Positions 25,936 to 34,370 of a stretch of DNA of 64,000 bases are shown piece by piece. Below the pieces are notes generated by a model. That model was not told where the DNA came from. It worked only from the letters and a program-made list of their open reading frames with translations, and made no database searches. The position numbers and the translations under genes are program-made. Origin of the DNA: Aminipila sp032051575 (GTDB lineage Bacteria > Bacillota > Clostridia > Peptostreptococcales > Anaerovoracaceae); the NCBI RefSeq assembly GCF_032051575.1, contig NZ_DAMBYD010000003.1:248001-312000 (forward strand). The letters are read 5' to 3'. Position 1 is the first letter of the stretch, and every line of letters begins with the position of its first letter.

Positions 25936-27288
25936 TCAATGCCTTTGTAACGAGTGGTCATTTGAATGTAGTGGAATGATAAAAAGTACATTCAGCTTAA
26001 AAAAATCAGAATTGCTTTCTATACTCATTGTGCCATTATACTTTTCAGCTACTGCTTTAATATTATTTAGTCCAATTCCAGAACCTTTTTGAAAATTCTC
26101 ATTTTCATCTTGACTGTTTTTGACTTCTACCATAAAAAAAGTCCCTTTCTGAGCAGCTGACAGTAGGATGTGTTTTTCCTTTCCCTGTATGGAATTGCAT
26201 GCTTTTATAGCATTGTCGATGGCATTTGAAAAGACTATACATAAATCCATTTCATCAATTTGACAGTGTGCAGGGATTTTGACCGTACACTCTACTTGAA
26301 TCCCCAATTGTAAAGCTATGCCCAATTTGTTGCTGAGTAACATATCAACAACAGTATTTCCTGTCTGACAAGGGAAGTTCAGCATATCCGTTGTAAATTC
26401 CAATTTACTTAAGTATTCTGATGCCTTTTGAGCCGCACCATTTTGTATAAGTCCCTTGAGTACTGTCCAATGATTCTTTAAATCATGGCGAAATGCCCTC
26501 GTTTGCTCATAACGGGTTTGTACCTCCTGCATATAATCCTTTTGCATCTGCATCTGCTGCTCTAATAAAACATTTTGCATTTGCAGATTAAACCCCTCGG
26601 ATAATTTACCGTACGCAAAAAGTACTGCTATCAAACAAAAATATGCAACAATTTGTATAAACAACATTTCCAAATCACTAACTTTAGGTAAAATCCTTTC
26701 CCCAGTTGAATTTAGCACAATTGTACTCCCATAGGTCATAAAAATATGCTGTACCACCAATAATACAAATAATATTGGAATCAAAAGAATCATTACATAC
26801 TGGTTCATAGCTGTCTTTTTAACACAAAATGACTTTACAAAATACCTATAAGATAAAAAAGTTGCAACAATTGAAAGTATACTGCTTATTAGTAAAATAT
26901 ATGTTACAAAGCTTGCATGAATAAAAACAAAGGAACAAAGGATACTTGCTAATGATTGGAATATTCCATTTACCACTTGCATAATGGTAATGGTCAGTAT
27001 GGTTGTAATTGCAGATGATACAGGGGAACACTTTAAAACAAAGCACCCAAATCCCCATAGTACAGCCAGCTCTAAAACCGTTGCAAGAGTAAACGGCATT
27101 CGCATCTGTATTTCTACAGCATAAATAAAGTACATCATGACTACATACATAAAATAATGGTACCATTTTATAGTCTGATTAACGAACCTGCTAAAAAAGG
27201 TCATCTCTAATAATGCCAGACTTCCATTTAGAATGCAGAAATAGAAAATAAACTCAAACCAGGTATTTGATATATTAAAATTTTCCAT
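25936..27288 (-). CDS. AgrC-type (HPK10) sensor histidine kinase
   Basis: A 450-residue kinase with an N-terminal sensor of about six membrane helices (about 10-220), a short coiled coil, and a cytoplasmic kinase core. The phosphorylation site is in RAFRHDLKNHWTV (about 275-287), the HDLKNH form typical of AgrC/ComD-like kinases. The ATP-binding part has the N box SNAIDNAIKAC and the G box GSGIGLNN. Such sensors usually detect cyclic autoinducer peptides. The gene follows its LytTR regulator with no gap. No agrB or agrD was found close by, so the peptide source is unknown. Confidence 0.9.
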   Translation of the reverse strand: MENFNISNTWFEFIFYFCILNGSLALLEMTFFSRFVNQTIKWYHYFMYVVMMYFIYAVEIQMRMPFTLATVLELAVLWGFGCFVLKCSPVSSAITTILTITIMQVVNGIFQSLASILCSFVFIHASFVTYILLISSILSIVATFLSYRYFVKSFCVKKTAMNQYVMILLIPILFVLLVVQHIFMTYGSTIVLNSTGERILPKVSDLEMLFIQIVAYFCLIAVLFAYGKLSEGFNLQMQNVLLEQQMQMQKDYMQEVQTRYEQTRAFRHDLKNHWTVLKGLIQNGAAQKASEYLSKLEFTTDMLNFPCQTGNTVVDMLLSNKLGIALQLGIQVECTVKIPAHCQIDEMDLCIVFSNAIDNAIKACNSIQGKEKHILLSAAQKGTFFMVEVKNSQDENENFQKGSGIGLNNIKAVAEKYNGTMSIESNSDFFKLNVLFIIPLHSNDHSLQRH

Positions 27289-27289
27289 A

Positions 27290-27997
27290 TTATTTCCGCC
27301 CTTCTTTCATGTAGCCTAAAACTGCCTTTACAAAAGACTGTTGGCGAGACCTTGAAACAGGAATTTTCTCTCCGTTTTCTAATTGTGCCATTCCATTTTC
27401 ATAGCCACAAACATATTGCAGATTCACCAAATAGCTGCGGTGACATCTGATAAAGTGCGTTTTTAATTGCCGTTCCAGCTCTTCTATTTTAAAATAATAG
27501 TCAATCATACCTTGTTTAGTACAAATGTAAATCTTTCGATTGATTACCTCACAGTAAAAAATATCTGCAAACCGAATGGATTTATACCCTGTTGATTTCT
27601 GTATCATAAGACTGGCTTGCCCTCTATCCTCTATGTAATGTAAAATACGAGCCATTGTACGATTAAATCGTTCGTCCTCTACTGGTTTTAGTAAATAATC
27701 CGATGCTGCCACTTCAAAAGCATCGTACACACATTCTTTCAATACTGTTACAAAAATAATATAGCTTTCTGTATCTGATTCCCTTATTTTTTTCGCTGCT
27801 TCCATCCCAGTCATTCCCTGCATTTGTATATCAAGAAAAACAACATCAAATTCCTCATTGTGCTTTAATAACTCTTCAGCATTTGAAAAAGAAATAACCT
27901 GATAGGAATTGGTTGTATTTTTCATATAAGTCGTAATTTTATTGGTTAACTCACAAAGCATTATGTCTTCATCATCACAAACTGCAATTTTAATCAA
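27290..27997 (-). CDS. AgrA-type LytTR response regulator
   Basis: A 235-residue response regulator. The receiver domain (about 1-120) has the acidic pocket CDDED and the phosphorylated Asp in VVFLDIQMQG. The LytTR DNA-binding domain (about 135-235) contains KSIRFADIFYCEV and THFIRCHRSYLVNL. The frame is open for 58 codons upstream, but those residues are not family-like. TGAGG at 28006-28010 is 8 bases before a TTG at 27997, which gives the canonical start (M/L)IKIAVCDDE. The pair with the AgrC-like kinase directly downstream is clear. Target promoters are not identifiable here. Confidence 0.88.
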   Translation of the reverse strand: MIKIAVCDDEDIMLCELTNKITTYMKNTTNSYQVISFSNAEELLKHNEEFDVVFLDIQMQGMTGMEAAKKIRESDTESYIIFVTVLKECVYDAFEVAASDYLLKPVEDERFNRTMARILHYIEDRGQASLMIQKSTGYKSIRFADIFYCEVINRKIYICTKQGMIDYYFKIEELERQLKTHFIRCHRSYLVNLQYVCGYENGMAQLENGEKIPVSRSRQQSFVKAVLGYMKEGRK

Positions 27998-28098
27998 AGT
28001 CTTTACCTCACTATACATAATATTCCACTTTAAGGATACATACTGCAGCGTATCAATGCAAGGTAAATGATGTGAATTGCAGTTATATTGACGCCAAT

Positions 28099-28140
28099 AA
28101 AAAACAACCCCTAGGCTGATGTGCTTCCACACCAGCCTAG
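28099..28140 (-). terminator. Strong terminator of the BceAB-type operon
   Basis: Thirteen-base arms (28111-28123 and 28128-28140, one mismatch) around a CTTC loop, followed on the minus strand by TTGTTTTTT. It separates the ABC permease gene from the AgrCA pair. Confidence 0.9.
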
Positions 28141-28146
28141 AGGCAG

Positions 28147-28278
28147 TTAAGTTTTTATTTTGGAATTGCATATTTTCTCTATACTGTCATTTCTTGATTG
28201 TGCACCTATTTTTTGAATATCACTTTCATGATTTAAATAATAAATCACAAGCTCATCCAAAATGCGTTTAACAAACAT
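28147..28278 (-). CDS. Possible 43-residue peptide between the ABC permease and AgrA genes
   Basis: The short frame encodes MFVKRILDELVIYYLNHESD followed by a charged tail with one Cys and the end NSKIKT. It sits directly before a strong terminator and after the permease stop. There is no ribosome binding site ahead of the ATG. The ILDELVIYYL segment faintly recalls Spo0E-type phosphatases, and the location beside an AgrC/AgrA pair makes one think of a signal peptide precursor, but neither is supported by a full motif. It may be untranslated. Confidence 0.25.
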   Translation of the reverse strand: MFVKRILDELVIYYLNHESDIQKIGAQSRNDSIEKICNSKIKT

Positions 28279-28298
28279 TTTGTACAAGCTTAAAAAAT

Positions 28299-30272
28299 TT
28301 ATCTTACAATTTTATAATATGCTTTGGCAGTTAACCAATATACGATTCCATATATAATACCAAATATTAAAATGGTAACAAATGTGCACATAAGGAATAA
28401 ATTTATATCTGTCAATTTGAACAATGCCAGCATTTTAGTAATCATATTAAAGGCCCCGGCTACATGAATTACCGCAACAATTAAAGGTAAGAAAAACACC
28501 GTCAGCATTTGACTTCTAATGGATTTCTTTACTTCTTTTGGACTTAATCCAACTTTCTGCATGATTTGGAATCTGACTCTATCCTCATAGCCTTCTGAAA
28601 TTTGTTTATAGTAAATAATCAAAGCAGTAGCCATGATAAACAATACCCCTAAAAAGCTTCCTATAAATAGAAGTCCACCAAATACTACCATAGAGTCTTG
28701 CTTCATACCCTCTTTTGTTAATATATAGGCATTCATGTCTTGACTTTTTATATTTTCTCTTAATTTTTCCGTGAAGATTTTTCCCTCTTCTGCACTTTGC
28801 TGATAATCAAAACCACCATAGCAGGATAATTTTCCCTCTGCATTATAGCGATTATTAATGCTTTGCCTTAATTCCTGGAAAGTATCCTCATTTGGAAGAA
28901 TAATATAAATTGCTCCACTATATATCCCCGAATTACCTATATTAACAAAAGAAAAATTATCTAGGTGAGATTTTACATTAAACTTTGAATCCAACACGGA
29001 AATCTGTTCTTCCTCATAATTGGAGTCTGAATATACTAAAACCTCATCCTCCTTCAATTTGCAATCCTTGTTTTCTGCATTATTGAAATCTTCAAGAGTT
29101 ATAAAGAACAATTCAAAATCTGCATTATTATTGCTGTTACTGCTTGGTCCTGAGAAATCACTTCCATTTCTAGCAGAAGCGTACGTATAATAGTCAAACA
29201 CAGCCACATTTTTTGCCTGCTTTATACCATCTGTCTGGCTCTTTTCAATGACTTGGAAGATCTCATTCTTTGTATTTTCATCGGCATTATTTGCCGTTAT
29301 CTCAACTTCTCTCGGATAAGAATTTTCTACTACACGATTCTGACCTGAATATAAACATACTGTTGTAGATAAGGTAACCAGAACCATCGTGGATAAAATA
29401 CAAATGTTTGCAAGTCCAACCGCATTTTTTTTCATTCTGTAAATCATTCCTGATGTTCCAATGAAGTGCTTTGTTTTATAATAGTAATTTTTATTTTTTC
29501 TCAAGGTTTTTAGTACTGCAATGCTTCCAGCAGTAAACAAGGCATAAGTTCCTATGATAACCAGAATTACAGCTAAGAAAAACATCAATATAGCTGCCAA
29601 TGGAGACTTAATCGTTAATGCAATTCCATATCCTAAAGCAGTTGTAATAATTCCAATAGTAGCTAAGAACCATTTGGTTTTAGGTTCTTTTTCTCCAACA
29701 TTAGAACTTTGCAAAAGATCTACCGGCTTAGCCAATTGAATCTGACGCATATTTGAAAGTAACATGGCAAAAAAGATAACACCAAACAAAATGATTGTTA
29801 CAACCATTGACTTAATTTTAACGGCAAAAGCTATTGGTACTGTACATGCCATCATTTTCAGTAAAATCAAAAACATAAACTTGCTTATGACAAGCCCGCT
29901 TATTAACCCGAATACAATGGTGATTAAATAGAGAATAACCGTCTCGAAAAAAAGAATAATGCCAATATGCATTTTTCCCATGCCAAGTACATTATAAATA
30001 CCCAGCTCTTTTTTCCGCTGTTTCATAAGAAAATTATTTGTATAAAACAAGAATATACAAGCAAACATCCCTATAATAAAACATCCTAAACCTAGAATAA
30101 CCCTTAGAATGTCGCCTCCTTTAACCAAGGACATTCCATCACTTTCTACAATGGAATGCAAAATATAGAACATAACCACAGTGCCTATGGACGCCAAACA
30201 AAAAGGCAAGTACATCCTGCCATTTTTTTTCATGTTTGACCATGCCATATTTAAGTAAAATAACCTATTCAT
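28299..30272 (-). CDS. BceB-type ABC transporter permease (FtsX fold)
   Basis: A 657-residue permease of the antimicrobial-peptide resistance family. The pattern is one N-terminal helix, then helices grouped as in BceB, with a large extracytoplasmic domain (about 320-520) between helices 7 and 8 that in the family binds peptide and signals to the kinase. The FtsX signature is visible in the conserved RKKELGIYNVLGMGKMHI. I chose the ATG at 30272 instead of 30293 because AGGAGG lies at the right distance and the ORF overlaps the ATPase gene by 8 bases. It is the last gene of the regulator-kinase-ATPase-permease order and is followed by a terminator. Confidence 0.92.
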   Translation of the reverse strand: MNRLFYLNMAWSNMKKNGRMYLPFCLASIGTVVMFYILHSIVESDGMSLVKGGDILRVILGLGCFIIGMFACIFLFYTNNFLMKQRKKELGIYNVLGMGKMHIGIILFFETVILYLITIVFGLISGLVISKFMFLILLKMMACTVPIAFAVKIKSMVVTIILFGVIFFAMLLSNMRQIQLAKPVDLLQSSNVGEKEPKTKWFLATIGIITTALGYGIALTIKSPLAAILMFFLAVILVIIGTYALFTAGSIAVLKTLRKNKNYYYKTKHFIGTSGMIYRMKKNAVGLANICILSTMVLVTLSTTVCLYSGQNRVVENSYPREVEITANNADENTKNEIFQVIEKSQTDGIKQAKNVAVFDYYTYASARNGSDFSGPSSNSNNNADFELFFITLEDFNNAENKDCKLKEDEVLVYSDSNYEEEQISVLDSKFNVKSHLDNFSFVNIGNSGIYSGAIYIILPNEDTFQELRQSINNRYNAEGKLSCYGGFDYQQSAEEGKIFTEKLRENIKSQDMNAYILTKEGMKQDSMVVFGGLLFIGSFLGVLFIMATALIIYYKQISEGYEDRVRFQIMQKVGLSPKEVKKSIRSQMLTVFFLPLIVAVIHVAGAFNMITKMLALFKLTDINLFLMCTFVTILIFGIIYGIVYWLTAKAYYKIVR

Positions 30273-31032
30273 TTGTGCTACCTCCTGCTGCAATTACAAC
30301 AAGTGTGTTGGATATCTTTTCATACAATTCTTCATTGCTCATGGCTGCTTTATAGATTTGATGGAATACTTTTCCATCTTTAATAAAGATTACTCGGTTA
30401 GCATGGCTGGCAGCCTTTGTACTATGTGTTACCATTAAAATAGTCTGACCGCTTGCATTTATTCCTGAAAACAGTTCTAGCAAATGGTCTGATGCTTTTG
30501 AATCCAAGGCCCCTGTAGGTTCATCGGCCAATATAATCTGTGGGTTTGTAATTAAGGCTCTTGCAACTGCGGCCCGTTGTTTCTGACCTCCAGAAACTTC
30601 ATAGGGGTACTTTTTCAAAAGCTCCGTAATACCTAGTTTTCCGGCAATGGGTATAAGGCGCTGCTGCATTTCCTTGTAAGGTGTTCTTGCTAAAACCAAC
30701 GGTAAAAATATATTATCCTCCAGCGAAAAGGTATCTAATAAATTAAAATCCTGAAATACAAAGCCTAAATTTGACCTTCTAAATTCTGCTATATTTCCTT
30801 CCTTAATAGCCGCGAGGTTTTTCCCGCTTAAAAGCACTTCTCCACTGGTTGGTTTATCAAGTGCAGCTAAAATGTTCAGTAATGTTGTTTTACCAGAACC
30901 GGATTCTCCCATAATTGCTACATACTCGCCTTCTTCAACTGAGAAATTTACATCTGATAATGCTTGAACCTGATTTCCCCCAAACCGTGTAGAATATATT
31001 TTCTTTAAATTTTTCACTTCTAATAGTGCCAT
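30265..31032 (-). CDS. BceA-type ABC transporter ATPase
   Basis: A 255-residue ATPase with Walker A GESGSGKTT (about 43-51), Q loop VFQDFNLLD, signature VSGGQKQR, Walker B ILADEPTGALDS and the H loop MVTHST. The family powers FtsX-fold permeases that remove bacitracin, lantibiotics and similar peptides from their targets. The ATG at 31032 follows GGAGG; the longer frame to 31101 has no such site. It overlaps the permease start by 8 bases. Confidence 0.94.
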   Translation of the reverse strand: MALLEVKNLKKIYSTRFGGNQVQALSDVNFSVEEGEYVAIMGESGSGKTTLLNILAALDKPTSGEVLLSGKNLAAIKEGNIAEFRRSNLGFVFQDFNLLDTFSLEDNIFLPLVLARTPYKEMQQRLIPIAGKLGITELLKKYPYEVSGGQKQRAAVARALITNPQIILADEPTGALDSKASDHLLELFSGINASGQTILMVTHSTKAASHANRVIFIKDGKVFHQIYKAAMSNEELYEKISNTLVVIAAGGSTNE

Positions 31033-31150
31033 TTTTCTTCCTCCATTTCCTATTAACCCTTTTGTACTTTTATCATAATAAAAAAGCGAAACTACTGCCA
31101 TAGATTTCGCTTACATTTTGCATTTTAACCTTTCATTTTTGTAAGATTAG

Positions 31151-31202
31151 CCTTTTTATATAATAGAAAATCTTAATATATTTTCCTATTATATAAAAAA
31201 GG
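31151..31202. repeat. Long AT-rich inverted repeat between the kinase and ATPase genes
   Basis: Arms of about 21-23 bases, nearly complementary with two single-base bulges, around a short AT loop. The right arm contains CCTATTATATAAAAAA (31185-31200), which recurs identically at 63752-63767. Between this repeat and the kinase stop is an unusually GC-rich stretch (31205-31227) flanked by AAGTG and CACTT, which on the minus strand could close a terminator-like stem followed by TTTTTT. The upstream regulator-kinase pair may end here while the ATPase-permease pair starts anew. Confidence 0.6.
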
Positions 31203-31237
31203 AAGTGCAGAGGGGCGGAGCGGCGAAGCCACTTTTT

Positions 31238-32254
31238 TTATTCTACACGTATTTTTTCTGCGTATAAGTTTAACAAAACTTTAGTTCCCACCCCTTCTTC
31301 AGACTCCATTTTAATCTTATGGGATAGGTTATCCATTACCTTTTTACAGAGATACAGACCTAATCCGCTTGCTTTTTTATCCATTCGCCCGTTATATCCT
31401 GTAAACCCCTGTTCAAAAACTCTTGGCAAATCCTCCTGGCTTATTCCTATGCCAGTATCTTCTATAACTAAAATATTAGCAGCATCTTTTTTCATATAAA
31501 TCTTAATAGTCCCTTCTTTTGTATATTTCAAAGCATTGGATAATAACTGCTCGATAACAAAGCTTAACCATTTTTCATCTGTAACAACCTTTACCTCTAT
31601 AGGCTCCAATTGTAAGGTTATTTTATTATAAATAAACATCATTGCATACTTTTTAACAACCTGCTTTACTATTCTTTCAAGGCTATATTCTGCAAGCTTT
31701 AAGTCTGAGTTCATACTCCCCATACGCAAGTACTGCATGACCATTTCAACGTATTGCTCAATTTTAAAAAGCTCTTGTTTCATCTGGGCTGTAGCAGTAC
31801 CTTCCTCTGACTGAAGGATTAAACTCATAGCCGTTATAGGAGTTTTTATCTGGTGTGCCCAAAGAGTATAATAATCTACCATACCTTTGCTTTCTGTTAA
31901 AAAATCCGACTCCATTTTTTTCATATGAGCATATAAATCCTTTAGTGTACTTTGATAATCTCCTTCAATTAAAGTACCACATTCAGGCAGATTGTCGATG
32001 TTAAAGGAAATCTGATTTTTTAAAGAAACCATTTCAAAGTGTTTTTTGCAGGCTTTATAAAACTCAAAAACCAAGCATAGAATTCCCAAGAATCCACAAA
32101 CCTCTGAAGCATAAAGTACAACATCTATTGGAACAGACTGCAGTTTAAAAAGTATTCCAAAAATGAGGCAAAAGACTAGATATACTGCTGCTATTTTTAT
32201 ATTCTCCTTTATAAAAGCTTTTGCGACTATATTAATTTCAAGCTTTATATTCAT
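31238..32254 (-). CDS. BceS-type intramembrane-sensing histidine kinase
   Basis: A 338-residue kinase with two N-terminal membrane helices (about 16-33 and 40-62) separated by only a few residues, so it lacks a sensory domain outside the cell. This is the hallmark of BceS kinases, which read the state of the partner transporter. The His is in YTLWAHQIKTPITAM (about 130-144); ATP-binding motifs are NALKYTKEG, DTGIGI and ASGLGLYLC. The start overlaps the end of the response regulator by 4 bases. Autophosphorylation would depend on peptide flux through the BceAB-like transporter downstream. Confidence 0.93.
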   Translation of the reverse strand: MNIKLEINIVAKAFIKENIKIAAVYLVFCLIFGILFKLQSVPIDVVLYASEVCGFLGILCLVFEFYKACKKHFEMVSLKNQISFNIDNLPECGTLIEGDYQSTLKDLYAHMKKMESDFLTESKGMVDYYTLWAHQIKTPITAMSLILQSEEGTATAQMKQELFKIEQYVEMVMQYLRMGSMNSDLKLAEYSLERIVKQVVKKYAMMFIYNKITLQLEPIEVKVVTDEKWLSFVIEQLLSNALKYTKEGTIKIYMKKDAANILVIEDTGIGISQEDLPRVFEQGFTGYNGRMDKKASGLGLYLCKKVMDNLSHKIKMESEEGVGTKVLLNLYAEKIRVE

Positions 32255-32922
32255 TCAATAATGTACCCAATCCCTTTCTTGGTTTTAATATAGTCCTCTA
32301 ATCCTATCTCTTCTAACTTTTTTCTTAACCTGGTAATGTTTACAGTTAAAGTATTATCGTCAACAAAATTCTCATCTTCCCAAAGTCTTGTCATTATATT
32401 TTCTCTGGAAACCACTTTTCCTACACCTTCAAAAAGGATTTGAAGAAGACGAAAATCATTTTTGGTCAGTTCAATTTTTTGTTCTTCAAAGGTCAAGGTA
32501 GCATTCCCCAAATTTAGTACCACTCCATTATGTTCTATTATGTTGGTATGGCCCTGAAAAGAATAGGTTCGTCTTATAATAGCTTGAATCTTGGCTGTTA
32601 GCACATTTAAGTCAAAGGGCTTGATAATAAAATCATCTCCCCCCATATTCATAGCCATAACAATATTTAAATTGTCTCCTGCTGAAGAAATAAACACAAT
32701 AGGGACAGATGAGATTTTCCTTATTTCCCTGCACCAATGATACCCATTAAAATAGGGTAATGTAACATCCATTAAAACAATCTGGGGATCATATGCGATA
32801 AATTCCGATATTACATCCTTAAAATTCTCCCCACATTTCACCTCATATCCCCAATTACTTAAATGAGTTTTTAGCAACGTTGAAATAGTGAAATCGTCCT
32901 CTATAATTAATACCCTATACAT
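32251..32922 (-). CDS. BceR-type OmpR-family response regulator
   Basis: A 223-residue regulator. Receiver domain with IIEDDFTI, phosphorylated Asp in VLMDVTLPYF and Lys in IIKPFD; winged-helix DNA-binding domain (about 125-223) with the TVNITRLRKKLEE recognition region. The ATG at 32922 follows GGAGG and gives the family start MYRVLIIEDD; the longer frame to 32985 is not needed. It should activate the ABC genes downstream when peptide antibiotics are sensed. Confidence 0.93.
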   Translation of the reverse strand: MYRVLIIEDDFTISTLLKTHLSNWGYEVKCGENFKDVISEFIAYDPQIVLMDVTLPYFNGYHWCREIRKISSVPIVFISSAGDNLNIVMAMNMGGDDFIIKPFDLNVLTAKIQAIIRRTYSFQGHTNIIEHNGVVLNLGNATLTFEEQKIELTKNDFRLLQILFEGVGKVVSRENIMTRLWEDENFVDDNTLTVNITRLRKKLEEIGLEDYIKTKKGIGYIIE

Positions 32923-33171
32923 ATATCCTCCTGATACTATTTTCCTTATCTTTACTACTTTATATCTAAGAAAAACCGGTGTCAAGCATTCGACCTTTCT
33001 GTTAAGAAAAATCTAATAAATTCAATCAACTGATACAAAAAATTTCATACAAAATTGCTTTCAATGGTAAATGTAATATGTTATTATTATTTTAATATAG
33101 CCTGCTCCATTTTTGAAGTATGGTGCCGGTATTGCTGCTGATTATTTATTTAAGAATGAGAGGAATTTCAA

Positions 33172-34269
33172 ATGAGCACAAACATAACAAGATATCCTCA
33201 GTTAGAGGTGGATTTGAAAAAATTCAGACATAATATTGATTCCGTTGTTAAGCTATGTGAAGAAAAAGGCATAGATGTAGCAGGCGTTATAAAGGGTTTC
33301 CATGCAATACCTGAAATGGTAAAGGAATTTGATAATTCTGACTGCAAATACATAGCCACTTCACGTATGGAACAAATAATAGATTCTAAGAATTCAGGCT
33401 GTAACAAACCATTCTTCTTAATCCGAATTCCAATGCTTAGTGAAGTCGAAGAATTAGTGCAATATGTCGATTACAGTTTAAACAGTGAAATGGCAGTACT
33501 CGACAAAATAAATGCCGAATGTGAAAAGCAAGGCAAAAGACATGGCGTAGTTCTTATGTCAGACTTAGGAGATTTAAGAGAAGGCTTCTGGGATGTTGAT
33601 GAAATGGTTAAAGCCGCAAGTTATGTAGAAAATCAGCTTGAAAACATTGATCTAATGGGTATCGGCACAAATCTTGGCTGCTACGGTTCTGTAAAAGCTA
33701 CACCTGAAAAGATGCATGAACTCATTGACATTGCAGAAAAAATCGAAGCAGCTATAGGAAGACAATTAGAAATAATTTCTGGTGGAGGCACAACTTCTGC
33801 TATTATGGTTTTTGACGACACTATGCCAAAACGAATTAATCATCTTAGAATAGGTGAAGGTATCATTCTCGCTTATGACTATGTTTCACTTTTTGGCGTA
33901 AATGCAGAGTTTTTGAATCAGGATGTATTTACATTGAAAGCAGAAGTTATTGAAGTTAAAGATAAGCCAAGTCATCCTGTCGGTGAACTAAGCTTTGATG
34001 CTTTTGGCCATGTTCAGACTTATGTTGACAGAGGGATCAGAAGAAGAGCCTTAGTTGCTTTAGGAAAAGTTGACTTTGGTGATGCTGATATGTTACTTCC
34101 TAGAAATAAGGATATTGAGATACTTGGAGCAAGCAGTGACCACCTTATTCTTGATATAGAAAACTGCAAAGATGCCATTCATGTAGGAGATATTGTTGAA
34201 TTTGATTTATGCTATGCCACAATGGTATACGCAACAAGTTCAAAGAATATACATATTGTAACGAAATAA
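33172..34269 (+). CDS. PLP-dependent amino acid racemase, ornithine racemase (Orr)-like
   Basis: A 365-residue fold-type III PLP enzyme of the alanine-racemase-like N-terminal class. The PLP lysine is in AGVIKGFHA near residue 42. TRYPQLEVDLKKFRHNI is the family start, and the phosphate-binding ISGGGTTSA occurs at about 203-211. The closest type I can recall is the ornithine racemase Orr of amino-acid-fermenting clostridia, which interconverts L- and D-ornithine; alanine or another amino acid is also possible. The usual Orr neighbours (D-ornithine aminomutase oraSE, ord, ortAB) are absent from the window. GAGAGG lies before the ATG. It is a single gene. Confidence 0.8.
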   Translation: MSTNITRYPQLEVDLKKFRHNIDSVVKLCEEKGIDVAGVIKGFHAIPEMVKEFDNSDCKYIATSRMEQIIDSKNSGCNKPFFLIRIPMLSEVEELVQYVDYSLNSEMAVLDKINAECEKQGKRHGVVLMSDLGDLREGFWDVDEMVKAASYVENQLENIDLMGIGTNLGCYGSVKATPEKMHELIDIAEKIEAAIGRQLEIISGGGTTSAIMVFDDTMPKRINHLRIGEGIILAYDYVSLFGVNAEFLNQDVFTLKAEVIEVKDKPSHPVGELSFDAFGHVQTYVDRGIRRRALVALGKVDFGDADMLLPRNKDIEILGASSDHLILDIENCKDAIHVGDIVEFDLCYATMVYATSSKNIHIVTK

Positions 34270-34370
34270 AATTAAGTAATGCCTCATTATATTCATGATT
34301 AAAATGTAAATTAAAAAGTGCGTATCCACATCTTTGGAACGCACTTTTTCCATATATCAAAGGGAGACGA

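Noticed and set aside
28147..28278. Interpretation of the 43-residue frame as AgrD or Spo0E
   Set aside because: It lacks the AgrD core-plus-charged-tail arrangement and the full Spo0E motif, and no ribosome binding site is present; kept only as a low-confidence frame.
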